Part shown: one piece after another, positions 63,981 to 64,000 of the stretch
Position numbering within the stretch: the first letter of the stretch is position 1
How the letters are laid out: each line of letters starts with the position of its first letter
Source: Aplidium turbinatum
Taxonomy: Eukaryota; Chordata; Ascidiacea; Aplousobranchia; Polyclinidae
Direction of reading: 5' to 3'
Assembly: GCA_918807975.1 (NCBI GenBank)
Contig: OU964921.1
Coordinates: 19,618,498-19,682,497 of the forward strand
Length of the DNA stretch: 64,000 bases
Notes under the pieces: generated by a model
What the model saw: only the letters and a program-made list of their open reading frames with translations
What the model was told of the DNA's origin: nothing
Database searches by the model: none
Program-made: the position numbers and the translations under genes

Positions 63981-64000
63981 TATAAAGAGTAGATGGGAAG
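63664..64000 (+). mobile_element. Non-LTR retrotransposon (LINE) fragment: start of the reverse-transcriptase domain
   Basis: One frame is open from 63,655 (after a TAG at 63,652) to the window end. From 63,664 it encodes IKSRWEEYVTELYDDD, an acidic stretch, then ILISEVEKAIQDLK, a KAAGKDNIYPEMLKAL segment, then a TGFLPKE and FVRLPKK segment. This order (RWxEY linker, SEVxxAI, K.xGxDxI.xEMLKAL, xG.xP, PKK) is that of the region just before and at the first reverse-transcriptase motifs of insect endonuclease-reverse transcriptases. Endonuclease, catalytic FxDD motif and 3' end are absent from the window. After NCSD, where related elements continue with the next RT motif, the sequence returns to IKSRWE. 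The fragment cannot encode a working enzyme as seen. RTE-like affinity is possible, but the clade cannot be fixed from about 106 residues. Base composition (about one third GC) differs sharply from the satellite. Confidence 0.85.
63981..64000 (+). repeat. 318-bp LINE-derived repeat unit, start of copy 2
   Basis: Exact 20-bp repeat of 63,663-63,682, in the same frame (IKSRWE again). It is truncated by the end of the window. Whether it continues as a tandem array cannot be seen. Confidence 0.7.

Noticed and set aside
63664-64000. A host protein gene
   Set aside because: The peptide has the order of motifs of a LINE reverse transcriptase, lacks a start codon context, begins at a satellite junction and repeats itself after 106 codons.

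Overview
This window is almost entirely one satellite DNA array. From base 1 to about 63,664 it is an uninterrupted head-to-tail array of an AT-rich monomer (consensus 168 bp, about 22% GC, roughly 385 copies), all in the same orientation. No protein gene, tRNA, rRNA or other gene lies inside it. The last 337 bases (63,664-64,000) are a fragment of a non-LTR retrotransposon (LINE) reverse-transcriptase ORF on the + strand, and that fragment starts to repeat itself in frame at 63,981. The window is clearly eukaryotic. The LINE peptide resembles the endonuclease-reverse transcriptases that are abundant in insects, so an arthropod is my best guess, but the species cannot be read from this sequence.

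Monomer anatomy: each unit has a strongly conserved right part (TGTTCACTTTTAGTACGTAA, then a TTCTTAGACAATTTTTAATG stretch, a GACGTTAGTTCCAAACTA stretch and AGAATTAGATAG). It also has a fast-changing left part, just after TATGAAATG, made of short GAAAAATTT-like words. Slippage in the left part gives two main length classes (about 168 and about 157 bp) and a rare expanded class (about 235 bp, six copies).

Layout: variant monomers recur in fixed orders, so the array has nested higher-order repeats (HORs). I used the monomer carrying TTTGATAAGACAA as a phase marker (33 positions). Region by region: 1-4,801 holds a 3,144-bp HOR and a partial second copy. 4,802-8,605 is a mosaic. 8,606-10,064 is the first copy of a 1.47-kb block, here called Q. 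10,401-13,468 is a tandem pair of 1,534-bp units. 13,469-24,946 alternates Q blocks with R blocks (led by a monomer carrying GATAAGACAAC). 24,947-36,654 and onward show a super-unit of 8,923 bp (Q + R + a long HOR + a 493-bp bridge). 36,655-48,232 is a tandem pair of a 6,127-bp HOR. 48,233-63,664 is a mosaic with long repeats at offsets of about 7,590 and 4,934 bp. The array ends inside the second copy of the 4,934-offset block, where it meets the LINE fragment.

No cooperation between genes can be described because no functional gene is present. The region is best read as constitutive heterochromatin (centromeric, pericentromeric, subtelomeric or a large interstitial block) shaped by unequal exchange and local slippage. 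Block boundaries come from reading by eye and are good to a few tens of bases unless an offset is given exactly.
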